A stretch of 48,037 bases of DNA, taken from NCBI GenBank assembly GCA_016296575.1, contig JAEDJA010000018.1, positions 1 through 48,037 of the forward strand. Direction: 5' to 3'. The stretch comes from Treponema sp. Lineage in GTDB: Bacteria; Spirochaetota; Spirochaetia; Treponematales; Treponemataceae. The position numbers and the translations under genes are program-made. Shown piece after piece: positions 1 through 8,623 of the stretch; position 1 is the stretch's first letter; each line of letters begins with the position of its first letter. The notes beneath the pieces were generated by a model. The model worked only from the letters and a program-made list of their open reading frames with translations. It made no database searches and was not told where the DNA came from.

Positions 1-1011
1 CTAGTGTAATCAACTTAGAAAAATTTGTTTACGAGGCTAGAATTGACGGATACAACTGAGGTCAGGAAACTGGCCGGAAAGACGGAAATCAGAGTTGCTG
101 TAATTGCTTCATTTGCAGGTGTTTCAAAAAGTACATGGCATGAATGGCAGACAAGAAAAGGTGTTGAGACAAAACATAATCACGACACGCCAAGACTCAA
201 CTGGTATACACCGCAAGAGCGACAGGCTGTTGTGCAATATGTTCTTGCCCACAAAAACTTCCTGTACGGCTACCGCTACCTTGCATGGCAGATGATAGAC
301 GAGAACGTGGCTTTTGTTCGGCCTGCAAGCGTCTACAACATCATGAAGGAATACGACCTGGTTCATAAATGGGCTAAAAACGAAGGAGAAGCAAAGAAAA
401 AAGGATTTGACCAGCCTCCATCTCCGAACGAGCAGTGGCACACCGACATATCATACATCAAGGTTCTTGGTGTTTTTTATTATTTTATCAGCATAATGGA
501 CGGTTACAGCCGGAAGATTCTGGACTGGGAATTATGCAAAACAATGGAGGGAATAAACATAGAGCTTTTGGTTGCAAGAGTAAAGGAAAAATACCCGGAA
601 GCTCACGCAAGAATCATCCACGACAATGGAAAGCAGTTCATATCGGAGGATTTCAAGGATTTGATTTCAGTGCTGGAACTTTATGAAACTTCAGCAAGAG
701 TCTGCCATCCGCAGTCAAACGGAAAACTTGAAAGATTTCATTCAACGCTGAAAACCGAACATGTCCGCCAGACAGCGTATTTCAGTTATGAAGATGCAAA
801 ACAAAAAATGGCACAGTGGATAGATTTCTACAACAACGAACGCCTACACGGCGCGCTTCTTTATCTGACTCCGGAAGATTATTTTGCAGGAAGAAAAGAA
901 GAAAGACTTGCAGACAGGAGAAATAAGCTTCATAATGCAGATATAAAAAGAAGACTTATTGGTTAGCTCAACAGGCTTAAACCACCTTATTAGCTTTTAT
1001 AAAAAAGTCCA
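1..1011 (+). mobile_element. IS3-family insertion sequence, right part only
   Basis: The left end and any upstream orfA lie outside the window. The visible part holds the DDE transposase gene followed by about 45 nt of non-coding DNA. The right boundary is inferred. IS3-family ends usually read TG...CA, and the outward-facing sequence at 1011 reads TGGACTTTTT. Epimerase-like protein sequence starts immediately after it. The end cannot be confirmed without the left inverted repeat or the target duplication. The element has removed the first part of the downstream epimerase gene, so it arrived after the polysaccharide locus formed. Confidence 0.75.
25..966 (+). CDS. IS3-family transposase (OrfB-type DDE integrase)
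   Basis: This is the catalytic subunit that cuts and rejoins IS ends. The N-terminal third holds a helix-turn-helix-like region and an HTH_21-type segment (around residues 57-113). The rve integrase core follows. The catalytic triad is visible: D141 in a WHTDISYI context, D200 in IIHDNG and E236 in NGKLERFHS. The D200-E236 spacing leaves 35 residues between them, as expected for DD(35)E enzymes. The TTG at 25 follows an in-frame stop at 7-9, so this is the longest possible start. In IS3 elements OrfB is often made by frameshifting from orfA, and an orfA, if present, would be upstream of the window. The reading frame is intact, so the element may still be active. Confidence 0.88.
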   Translation: MFTRLELTDTTEVRKLAGKTEIRVAVIASFAGVSKSTWHEWQTRKGVETKHNHDTPRLNWYTPQERQAVVQYVLAHKNFLYGYRYLAWQMIDENVAFVRPASVYNIMKEYDLVHKWAKNEGEAKKKGFDQPPSPNEQWHTDISYIKVLGVFYYFISIMDGYSRKILDWELCKTMEGINIELLVARVKEKYPEAHARIIHDNGKQFISEDFKDLISVLELYETSARVCHPQSNGKLERFHSTLKTEHVRQTAYFSYEDAKQKMAQWIDFYNNERLHGALLYLTPEDYFAGRKEERLADRRNKLHNADIKRRLIG

Positions 1012-2035
1012 AGTTCACTTTGGGCAGAACAGTGGAATTGAAGAAATATTAGTTCATACGGGACAGCATTATGACTCTAACATGAGTGATGTTTTTTTTA
1101 AAGAAATGATGATTCCAGAGCCTGCATATAATTTGCATTTGGGAAGTGGAACTCATGGAAAAATGACAGGAGCAATGCTTTCTGGTATAGAAGACTTGCT
1201 TATGGAGCATAAACCTGACGCTCTTTTGGTATATGGTGATACTAATTCAACTTTAGCAGGGGCATTAGCGGCTAGTAAAATCCATATTCCTGTGGCTCAC
1301 GTAGAAGCTGGTTTGCGATCTTATATGATGGCTATGCCTGAAGAACAGAATAGGCGGTTGACAGATCATCTTTCTACTTGGCTTATGTGTCCAACTCAAA
1401 CTGCTGTTGATAATCTTTCACAAGAGGGAATAACAGATTGTGGATGTATGAAGCCTTCTGCAGATAACAAATCAGTTTCATTGACTGGTGATATCATGTA
1501 TGAAGCAAGTTTATTCTATCGTAAAAATAATAAAGCAAAAATTTTGGAAGAGTTGGATGGTAAGGAATTTATTCTTCTTACAATTCATCGTGCAAAAAAT
1601 ACTGATGATCAAAAACGCCTTTCTTCAATAGTAGAAGCTATAAATAGATGTGCTGATAAACAATTTGTTTTTCCTGTTCATCCAAGAACACGTAATATAC
1701 TTGCAAAATTGAACCTTTCTTTTTGTTCTCATGTAAAACTGATCGATCCAATTGGTTATTTTGAGATGCTTGCATATGAAGAAAAATGTTCCTGTATTTT
1801 AACTGATAGTGGCGGAGTGCAGAAAGAGGCTTTTTTCTTTGGAAAACCTTGTATAACAATGCGTGATTCTACCGAATGGGTTGAACTTGTGGATTCAGGA
1901 TGGAATACACTTGTTGGTGCAAATAGTGATAAAATAACAGAAAAGGTGTATAATTTTAATGTTCCATCTGCTAGACCATTATTATATGGTGATGGAAACT
2001 GTGCCGAAAAGATAGTAAATATATTACGAGGTTAA
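1012..2035 (+). pseudogene. wecB: UDP-N-acetylglucosamine 2-epimerase, 5'-truncated by IS
   Basis: The family interconverts UDP-GlcNAc and UDP-ManNAc for surface polysaccharides. Recognisable sequence begins at about EEILVHTGQHYD and continues through VYGDTNSTLAGALAA, HVEAGLRSY, PEEQNRRLTDH and the SGGVQKEAFFFGKPCI signature. The family's N-terminal nucleotide-binding segment (the GARPQ loop, roughly the first 20-25 residues) is missing and is replaced by IS DNA. An open frame with a TTG at 959 runs from the IS end into the gene, so a chimeric product is conceivable, but without the GARPQ loop it should be inactive. The usual HRAEN motif reads HRAKN here. The dehydrogenase gene starts 2 nt downstream, so this was the first visible gene of that operon. 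Confidence 0.8.
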
Positions 2036-2037
2036 AT

Positions 2038-3366
2038 ATGAAAATCAATGATATCTACGAAGGCTTAATTGCCGGTAAAGAAAAGCTTGCATTGGTAGGT
2101 CTTGGTTATGTAGGTATGCCAATTGCCGTTGAATTTGCAAAGCATGTGCCTGTAATTGGTTTTGATATTAATGAAAAGCGTGTAAATGAGTATAAAAACG
2201 GAATTGATTCAACAAATGAAGTAGGCGAGGCAATCAAAAATACTAAAGTAGAGTTTACTTTTGATCCAAAACGCTTGAGTGAAGCACGTTTTATAGTTGT
2301 AGCAGTTCCAACACCAGTAAATGATGACACAACTCCAGATTTGCGCCCGGTAGAAGGTGCAAGCCGTACAGTTGGTCAGAATATTAAGCCTGGAACAATC
2401 GTTTGTTTTGAATCTACTGTTTACCCAGGAGTTACAGAAGATATTTGTGTACCAATCATCGAAAAAGAATCTGGTCTTAAATGTGGCATTGACTGGAAAA
2501 TTGCTTATTCTCCGGAACGTATTAATCCAGGTGACAGAGTTCACACACTTACAAGCATCAAAAAGATTGTATCTGGAATGGATGCAGAAACCTGTGCAGA
2601 AGTAAAGAAAGTTTATGATATCGTAATTAAAGCTGGAACTTTCCCAGTATCTACGATTAAAACAGCAGAAGCCGTAAAGGTAGTAGAAAACAGCCAACGT
2701 GACATCAACATTGCATTTGTAAATGAAGTAGCAATGATCTGTGACAAGATGGGAATTGATACAGATGAAGTAATTGCTGGCATGAATACAAAATGGAATG
2801 CTTTAGGATTTAAACCTGGTCTTGTTGGTGGTCACTGTATTGGTGTTGACCCTTATTACCTTACAAATGCTGCAGAAAAGCTTGGATATCACAGCCAGAT
2901 AATTCTTAACGGCCGAAAAGTAAACGACAGTATGGGTGCATTTGTAGCAGACTGTGCAATCAAACAGATGATTGAAGCTGGAATGGCACCTAAAAAGGCA
3001 ACGGTCGTAATTCTTGGCATTACCTTCAAAGAGAACTGTCCTGATACTCGCAACAGCAAAGTTGTTGATATCATTAAACGACTTAAAGAATATGATATTA
3101 ATCCTGTTGTAACAGATATGTGGGCAGATGCAGCTGTTGCAAAGCACGAATATGGTGTTGATCTAGTAGATTTTGACAAGATTCCAAAAGCAGACTGTGT
3201 AATTGTTGCAGTAGGTCATAATGAATTCCGTTCAATGTCAATGATGCAGATGAAAGAGTTGTTTAAAGATAATCTTTCAGATGAAGAAAAAGTACTTATT
3301 GATGTAAAGAGCTTGTATCGTAAAGACGAATTGGTTGCTTCTGGAATGAAGTTCTGGAGATTGTAA
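2038..3366 (+). CDS. UDP-N-acetylhexosamine 6-dehydrogenase, TviB/WbpO-like
   Basis: The family oxidises C6 of a UDP-HexNAc to the uronic acid with two NAD+, supplying HexNAcA units for surface glycans. The Rossmann motif GLGYVG is near residues 21-26. FESTVYPG and YSPERINPGD are typical of the TviB/WbpO branch. The catalytic cysteine is Cys267 in GGHCIGVDPYYL, and TFKENCPDTRNS lies in the C-terminal UDP-binding domain. At 442 residues it is slightly longer than the roughly 425 of TviB. A GAGG Shine-Dalgarno sits before the ATG, 2 nt after the epimerase remnant. Substrate choice (GlcNAc, GalNAc or ManNAc) cannot be read from sequence. If it used ManNAc made by the broken epimerase, its pathway would depend on another copy. 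Confidence 0.88.
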   Translation: MKINDIYEGLIAGKEKLALVGLGYVGMPIAVEFAKHVPVIGFDINEKRVNEYKNGIDSTNEVGEAIKNTKVEFTFDPKRLSEARFIVVAVPTPVNDDTTPDLRPVEGASRTVGQNIKPGTIVCFESTVYPGVTEDICVPIIEKESGLKCGIDWKIAYSPERINPGDRVHTLTSIKKIVSGMDAETCAEVKKVYDIVIKAGTFPVSTIKTAEAVKVVENSQRDINIAFVNEVAMICDKMGIDTDEVIAGMNTKWNALGFKPGLVGGHCIGVDPYYLTNAAEKLGYHSQIILNGRKVNDSMGAFVADCAIKQMIEAGMAPKKATVVILGITFKENCPDTRNSKVVDIIKRLKEYDINPVVTDMWADAAVAKHEYGVDLVDFDKIPKADCVIVAVGHNEFRSMSMMQMKELFKDNLSDEEKVLIDVKSLYRKDELVASGMKFWRL

Positions 3367-3367
3367 A

Positions 3368-4486
3368 ATGACTGGCTTTTATATATGTTCAGTTCCAGAA
3401 GGGCAAGCCGTAGGTATTTATAAAAAAATTATTTCTCAAAATGAGAAATTGACACAAGAAGTAGGGCATTGTACTTTAGTAAATTTACCGTATTTTAATC
3501 CAAGTTTTTCATTTCTAAAAAAAGTATTGTTTTATATTTGGTATTACTTCGTAAAACAATTTAGCCAGTTGAAGTGTATAGAAAAACAAGAGTTTGATTA
3601 TTTATATATACGAAGGTTTGGCACATTTTCATCTAATGTTATTAAATTTTTACGCTCTTGTAAAAAACATAATCCCAATGCAAAAATTATATTAGAAATT
3701 CCAACATACCCATATTACAAGGAAATGATCGGTATTTCTGGGAAAGTATTATCTTGGATTGATAAAAAATACAGTAAATGTCTCTCGAAATATGTTGACA
3801 GAGTAGTTACATTCAGTGCTGATGGTGAAATCTTTGGTATTAAAACTATACCCATTACTAATGGAATTGATTGTTCATCAATAGTAGTTAGAAAATTAAG
3901 TTTGTCAAAACAGAGTATAAATTTAATTGCTGTTGCTCAGTTTGCTAAGTGGCATGGAATTGATCGTTTAATTTGTGGATTAGAAAAATATTATCAATCA
4001 AGCAATTCTGAAAAAGTTATTCTGCACATAGTCGGAGATGGGTCAGAATTAAAAAAGTACAAGCAAGCAGTCAATACTTCTGCAGTCTTACAAAACTCAG
4101 TTATTTTTTATGGAGAAAAATCGGGTAAAGAACTTGATGATATCTTTGATAATGTTGATATAGGGGTTTGTAGTTTAGGGTGTCACAGAAAAAATATTTA
4201 TAAGTCTAGTGAGTTGAAAAGTAGAGAATATATGGCTAGGGGGATTCCGTTTATAGCATCGACACCCATAGATTCCGTACCTATCGATTATAAGTATTGT
4301 CTGTATGTCCCAGCTGACGAAAGTGATATAAATATAAATGATATTATCAATTTTTATAATAAATGTTACAAATCAAGTAATACTAGCAATTTGATATATG
4401 AAATGCGTTCATATGCTGAGTCTACATGTGATTTTTCCATTACAATGCAGCCTGTATTTCAATATATTAATGGCAAGATACAATGA
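3368..4486 (+). CDS. Glycosyltransferase, GT4-like (GT-B fold)
   Basis: This probably transfers a sugar from a nucleotide donor to the growing lipid-linked glycan at the cytoplasmic membrane face. The C-terminal half has the GT4 layout: VAQFAKWHGIDRLI, then HIVGDGSELKKY, then the donor-site region SSELKSREYMARGIPFIAS (residues about 283-301). The N-terminal acceptor half is divergent. The start follows the dehydrogenase stop by 1 nt with GGAG upstream, and the 3' end overlaps the next gene by 4 nt (ATGA), so the three genes are translationally linked. The gene is clearly more AT-rich than the dehydrogenase before it, consistent with separate acquisition. Sugar and linkage are unknown. Confidence 0.75.
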   Translation: MTGFYICSVPEGQAVGIYKKIISQNEKLTQEVGHCTLVNLPYFNPSFSFLKKVLFYIWYYFVKQFSQLKCIEKQEFDYLYIRRFGTFSSNVIKFLRSCKKHNPNAKIILEIPTYPYYKEMIGISGKVLSWIDKKYSKCLSKYVDRVVTFSADGEIFGIKTIPITNGIDCSSIVVRKLSLSKQSINLIAVAQFAKWHGIDRLICGLEKYYQSSNSEKVILHIVGDGSELKKYKQAVNTSAVLQNSVIFYGEKSGKELDDIFDNVDIGVCSLGCHRKNIYKSSELKSREYMARGIPFIASTPIDSVPIDYKYCLYVPADESDININDIINFYNKCYKSSNTSNLIYEMRSYAESTCDFSITMQPVFQYINGKIQ

Positions 4487-5643
4487 ATAAGTTAGCAATT
4501 TTTTCAGCCAATTATCTTCCAAACACTGGTGGTGTAGAGCGTTATACATATAATCTTTCAAAGGAACTCGCTTCTCGTGGACATAGGATTACGATAGTAA
4601 CCTCTAATGTATTTAGTCTTGCCGAATATGAAAACATTTCAGAAAATATAGAAATATATCGACTTCCATGTATCAACCTGTTAAACGGACGTTTCCCTGT
4701 CTTGAAATTTTGGTCTAAAGACTTTGAAAGTCTTCATAGACAAATAAAAGAAAACATTTTTGATTTGACGATAGTAAATACTCGTTTCTATCTTCACTCT
4801 TTGTATGGAGCTATAATTGGGAGAAAATATTCTAAGAAAGTCATAGCTGTTGAGCATGGTTCAGCTCATTTAACAGTAAATAGCAAAATTTGGGACTTTT
4901 TAGGTCGTATTTTTGAACATTCTATTACTTGTATATTGAAGTTTTATGTTAAAGATTTTTATGGTGTATCAAAAGGATGTAATGAATGGTTGAAGCATTT
5001 TAGAATTAGTGCAAAAGACGTTTTATATAATGCTGTTGATATACAGAGTTTTGAGCTAGCAAGAAAAGAAGAAAATATAGATTGGTCAAATTATAGATTA
5101 CCTGAAACAGCTAAGATAATTTCGTTTACTGGAAGGTTGGTTTATGAAAAAGGCGTATTAACATTAGTAGAGGCTTTTAAATTACTAAAGGAAAAATATA
5201 ATAGAAACGATATTTATCTGTTTATGGCGGGTGATGGACCACTTTATGAGAATGTAAATTCTCAGAAAACTGATAATGTTATGTTACTGGGAAAATTGAC
5301 CTTCAATCAGATTGTCAGTTTACTTGAAAAATCGACCCTTTTTGTATTTTCATCATTTTCCGAAGGATTTCCTACTTCATTGTTGGAAGCTGCCGTGTGT
5401 AATGCTTATATTATTACAACACCTGTTTCCGGTGTTTCAGAATTAATATTGAATGATACGTATGGAACTATAGTATCGGCATTACCTTCCCCTGAGGAAA
5501 TTGCAAAATCCATAGTATCAATAATTGACGATGACGCTAAACAGAAAATTGCTTGTGAAAGATGTAAAAAACTCGTTGAAGAAAACTATACATGGACTAA
5601 GACTGCTGATAAAGTTGAATCGATATTAAATAATGTGTTATAA
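4483..5643 (+). CDS. Glycosyltransferase family 4
   Basis: Retaining GT-B transferase. The N-terminal glycine-rich NYLPNTGGVERYTYNL loop is typical of GT4 enzymes, followed by FTGRLVYEKGVLTLVEAF and MAGDGPLYE. The EX7E donor motif is in FSEGFPTSLLEAAVCN (around residues 300-315). Length (386 residues) is normal. It overlaps the upstream glycosyltransferase by 4 nt and ends just before the next promoter-like box. It probably adds one sugar of the repeat unit on the cytoplasmic side. Donor and acceptor cannot be inferred. Confidence 0.85.
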   Translation: MNKLAIFSANYLPNTGGVERYTYNLSKELASRGHRITIVTSNVFSLAEYENISENIEIYRLPCINLLNGRFPVLKFWSKDFESLHRQIKENIFDLTIVNTRFYLHSLYGAIIGRKYSKKVIAVEHGSAHLTVNSKIWDFLGRIFEHSITCILKFYVKDFYGVSKGCNEWLKHFRISAKDVLYNAVDIQSFELARKEENIDWSNYRLPETAKIISFTGRLVYEKGVLTLVEAFKLLKEKYNRNDIYLFMAGDGPLYENVNSQKTDNVMLLGKLTFNQIVSLLEKSTLFVFSSFSEGFPTSLLEAAVCNAYIITTPVSGVSELILNDTYGTIVSALPSPEEIAKSIVSIIDDDAKQKIACERCKKLVEENYTWTKTADKVESILNNVL

Positions 5644-5644
5644 T
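5615..5644 (+). promoter_or_regulatory. Promoter candidate directly before the GT2 start
   Basis: A -35-like TTGAAT (5615-5620) is 18 nt from a perfect TATAAT (5639-5644) that overlaps the stop codon of the preceding gene. The predicted transcription start is about 5651, one base before the ATG at 5652. There is no Shine-Dalgarno between them (TTTTTCT), so the transcript would be leaderless. Confidence 0.5.
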
Positions 5645-5651
5645 TTTTCTT

Positions 5652-6341
5652 ATGCGAATATTAATCATAATCCCAGCCTACAACGAAAGTGAAAATATAG
5701 AGCGAGTTGTTAATAATCTAATTGAAAATTATCCACAGTATGATTATGTTGTCATCAATGATGGCTCAAAAGATAATACAGCTGCAATCTGTCGAAAAAA
5801 CGGATATAACCTTATTGATCTTCCTGTAAATCTTGGACTCGCTGGTGCTTTTCAGACCGGCATGAAGTATGCGTGGCGTAATGGATATGATGCAGCAATT
5901 CAGTTTGATGGAGACGGCCAGCATCGTCCTGAATTTATTGCCGATATGCAGAAATGTATGGAAGAAACAGATGCCGATATTGTTGTTGGTTCAAGGTTTG
6001 TAACTGAAAAAAAGCCTTTTACTGCTCGAATGATGGGATCAAACCTTATTTCATTTCTTATAGCTATTACTACTTTTAAGCGTATAAAAGATCCAACATC
6101 GGGTATGCGCTTGTACAATCGAAAAATTCTTGATGAATATGCCAATAGAATTAACTATGGTCCAGAACCTGATACTTTAGCTTACCTTTTAAATAGAGGT
6201 TGCAAAGTAAAAGAAGTTCAGGTAAAAATGGATGAGCGTATTGCAGGTACATCATATTTAAGTTTTGTTGGTTCCATTCAGTATATGATAAAAATGACTG
6301 TCTCAATTGTATTTATTCAGTGGTTTAGAAAAAGAGGGTAG
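5652..6341 (+). CDS. Polyprenyl-phosphate sugar synthase-like glycosyltransferase (GT2)
   Basis: This resembles dolichol-phosphate mannose synthase and GtrB-type enzymes, which move a sugar from a nucleotide donor onto a polyprenyl phosphate. IIIPAYNESENIERVV, VINDGSKDNT and the metal-binding QFDGDGQHRPEF are visible in the first 100 residues. VVGSRFV and PTSGMRLYNR follow. At 229 residues it lacks the two C-terminal transmembrane helices of classical GtrB (around 310 residues); only one hydrophobic stretch (about residues 205-225) is near the end. The DUF2304 membrane protein 2 nt downstream may supply the missing anchor. A promoter-like box precedes the start and there is no Shine-Dalgarno. 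Confidence 0.85.
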   Translation: MRILIIIPAYNESENIERVVNNLIENYPQYDYVVINDGSKDNTAAICRKNGYNLIDLPVNLGLAGAFQTGMKYAWRNGYDAAIQFDGDGQHRPEFIADMQKCMEETDADIVVGSRFVTEKKPFTARMMGSNLISFLIAITTFKRIKDPTSGMRLYNRKILDEYANRINYGPEPDTLAYLLNRGCKVKEVQVKMDERIAGTSYLSFVGSIQYMIKMTVSIVFIQWFRKRG

Positions 6342-6343
6342 AT

Positions 6344-6688
6344 ATGTCTTTATATTTAAGATTAGTTTTGATTGTGGTATCACTGTTGTCTTTTATTTTT
6401 GTTGTAACCAACATTAGAAAATCCAAAGTAAAGATGGATACTACTTTTTTCTGGGTTGCTTTTTCAATCTTTGTATTATTGTTAAGTATCTTTCCTGGAA
6501 TTGCAGATTGGGGGGCAAAAATGGTTGGTATTGCAGCTCCTCTTAATTTTGTTTTTTTGCTTATTATATTTTTGCTGCTTTATAAAACATTTACCCTTAC
6601 AATTGAGATTTCAAGACTTCAGCAGAAAGTTGAAGAACTGGTCCAAAACTTGGCTGTAAAGGATAAAGAAGACGAATTGACAGAATAG
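6344..6688 (+). CDS. DUF2304 family small membrane protein
   Basis: This 114-residue protein has three predicted hydrophobic segments (about residues 3-24, 35-52 and 66-86) and an acidic, coiled-coil-like tail (ISRLQQKVEELVQNLAVKDKEDE). This is the layout of DUF2304 proteins, which usually sit next to a GT2 polyprenyl-phosphate sugar synthase. The biochemical role is not known to me. Possibilities are a membrane anchor for the GT2 partner, or a GtrA-like assistant in flipping the lipid-linked sugar. It lies 2 nt after the GT2 gene, with an AGAGGG Shine-Dalgarno inside that gene, and 14 nt before the next membrane protein. Confidence 0.8.
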   Translation: MSLYLRLVLIVVSLLSFIFVVTNIRKSKVKMDTTFFWVAFSIFVLLLSIFPGIADWGAKMVGIAAPLNFVFLLIIFLLLYKTFTLTIEISRLQQKVEELVQNLAVKDKEDELTE

Positions 6689-6702
6689 TACGGGGGAAGA
6701 AT

Positions 6703-8577
6703 ATGAATAAAGGTTGTTTAATAAAATGGATTTCTTCTTTGAAAGGTTTTAGTTTTGAAAAAAAAATATTACTTGTCATTGGAGTAATAGTATATTTTTT
6801 TAGTGTTATTTTTATTGCCGATAAGATTACTTTTTCTCTGGTAGATAATAAAATATATGAATCTTCTGATTTTTCAGAGAAATCAATAAAAGTTTCTACC
6901 CAAACAGATTGTTATAATATAGTTATAAGAACTAATAATCTTACAAAACTTCATTTGTTTTATCGAAATGTTACGAATTCTTCAAAGCTTGATGTTCAAT
7001 TTCCCGAATTGAAAAATGCTTCGTATACAATAAAGCAGCTGGAACATACAGATAGTATTTCCTATATTGAAGTCTCATTTAATCCTTCAATAAAAAAGCA
7101 GAATGGAAAAACTCTGAGCATCAAAGTAAATTCTGACGTACCGTTGCAGTTCCTTACTAGAGCAGATTCCAATGAAATTGTTCATAAACAATATGGATTT
7201 AGTCTTACAATAAGCCGTGTCATTTTTATTTTTGTTTTTCTTTTCTGTATATGTTTTGCACTTCTTATTATTTACCTTGTAAAAAAATGTAAAAGTCCGC
7301 ATAAACTCTATTTTTTTATTGCTTTAATTTTTGGTGGAATAAACTTATTCGTCTCAACTCCTTTAGGACAACCTGATGCAGTTACTCATTATGAGTCAAT
7401 CTATAACTTTTCAAATAAACTTTTAGGCATAGAATCACCTGATGGCTTTATTATGAAACGAAAATGCGATCTTGAATTACTGCCTGAGTATTATGACGAA
7501 AATATGCGGGTTGCAGGACATACCTGGGTAGGTACAATGAAATCTTTCGTGGTTAAAGTGGCTACAGAGTTTTCTATGTCTCCAGATTGTTCTCTTGTTC
7601 CTGTAGAACGGTATATGACAGTATCACCAAGACTAGAATACTTACCTCAGGCATTATTAATGACTTTGGGGCGATTATTAAAACTAAATCAGTTTCTTGT
7701 ATATTTTCTAGTTGTCTTGGGAAATTATTTACTGATGATTTCCCTAATCAGTCTGGCAATAAAATATTCCAAAGATAATTACTTGCTGTTTGTTTTATTG
7801 GGGTTACATCCTGGAATTATTGGGATGATACAGTCTGTTACTTATGATCCTATAGTTTATAGTTTTTCTTTGTTGGTTATTTCTTTAGCTTTTTACAATT
7901 TTACAACAGAAAATGTAAGCAAAAAATTGAAAATTTTTTCTATTGTGACTGCTTTACTGTTGGCACCGATGAAAACTGTTTATTTTCCTATTAGCTTATT
8001 GTTGCTTATATCTTTGATTTACAGAGAATTTGACTATGAAAAAAATAAAAAAGTGTATAAATCTGCTTTGTTTGGGGTGTTACTACTTTTTATTTATCTA
8101 ATTATTCGATATTCACAAAGATATACAGGTTTAAGTACCAATTATACTATCTCATTTATGTTGCATCATCCTGTAAAGGCTTTCTTCACTTTCTTAAGAA
8201 CTTTAGTTAATGGTACAGATTGGTTTAATTATAGATCTTCATTATTGTTTACCAATTCAATTCTATTAAATACTTTGATGGTTTACGTTCTTTTGAATCC
8301 AGTTTCAGATAAGATGAATATAAAACAGATAGGGTTGTTCCTTTTAGCTTATATTTTAATATTTCTATTCTTGTTTTGTGTCGCATTTAGTTGGACTCCT
8401 AATAGTGAAAAAATAATTTATGGTTTGCAAAATAGATATTTCAGTCCAATAGCAGCTCTGTTTTTTGTAGCCTTTCAGCAAATGATTCCTTGTAAACTTA
8501 TTATAAATAAGAAAATATCATTTTGTCTTATCATTCTTACTTGTTTTATTATGCTAATGATGAAAGTTAAATTGTAA
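6703..8577 (+). CDS. Multi-spanning membrane protein, DUF2142-like (GT-C type)
   Basis: This 624-residue protein has an N-terminal TM helix (about 20-42), a soluble region (45-160) and then ten or more hydrophobic segments. The first loop after the second TM region has TPLGQPDAVTHYESI, matching the acidic loop of DUF2142 and other GT-C enzymes that use lipid-phosphate sugars. SPRLEYLPQALLMTLGRLL and SVTYDPIVYSFSLLV also fit DUF2142. By analogy it would take the sugar from the lipid made by the upstream GT2 and add it to a glycan on the outer face of the inner membrane. A strong GGGGGAAGAAT Shine-Dalgarno precedes the ATG. It forms a three-gene unit with the GT2 and DUF2304 genes. Confidence 0.75.
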   Translation: MNKGCLIKWISSLKGFSFEKKILLVIGVIVYFFSVIFIADKITFSLVDNKIYESSDFSEKSIKVSTQTDCYNIVIRTNNLTKLHLFYRNVTNSSKLDVQFPELKNASYTIKQLEHTDSISYIEVSFNPSIKKQNGKTLSIKVNSDVPLQFLTRADSNEIVHKQYGFSLTISRVIFIFVFLFCICFALLIIYLVKKCKSPHKLYFFIALIFGGINLFVSTPLGQPDAVTHYESIYNFSNKLLGIESPDGFIMKRKCDLELLPEYYDENMRVAGHTWVGTMKSFVVKVATEFSMSPDCSLVPVERYMTVSPRLEYLPQALLMTLGRLLKLNQFLVYFLVVLGNYLLMISLISLAIKYSKDNYLLFVLLGLHPGIIGMIQSVTYDPIVYSFSLLVISLAFYNFTTENVSKKLKIFSIVTALLLAPMKTVYFPISLLLLISLIYREFDYEKNKKVYKSALFGVLLLFIYLIIRYSQRYTGLSTNYTISFMLHHPVKAFFTFLRTLVNGTDWFNYRSSLLFTNSILLNTLMVYVLLNPVSDKMNIKQIGLFLLAYILIFLFLFCVAFSWTPNSEKIIYGLQNRYFSPIAALFFVAFQQMIPCKLIINKKISFCLIILTCFIMLMMKVKL

Positions 8578-8586
8578 TTGGATTTC

Positions 8587-8615
8587 TTGAAAATCATTAT
8601 ATATTCAGATAATAT
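8587..8615 (+). promoter_or_regulatory. Promoter of the ABC ATPase gene
   Basis: TTGAAA (8587-8592), a 17-nt spacer and TAATAT (8610-8615) lie in the 46-nt gap after the DUF2142 gene. The predicted start is about 8622, two bases before the ATG at 8624. The intervening AAAAACAT has no Shine-Dalgarno. Confidence 0.6.
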
Positions 8616-8623
8616 AAAAACAT

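Noticed and set aside
2209..2697. 162-codon open frame antisense to the TviB-like gene, and similar long antisense frames across the window
   Set aside because: These are shadows of well-supported genes, rich in Cys/Tyr/Phe, without ribosome-binding sites or motifs.
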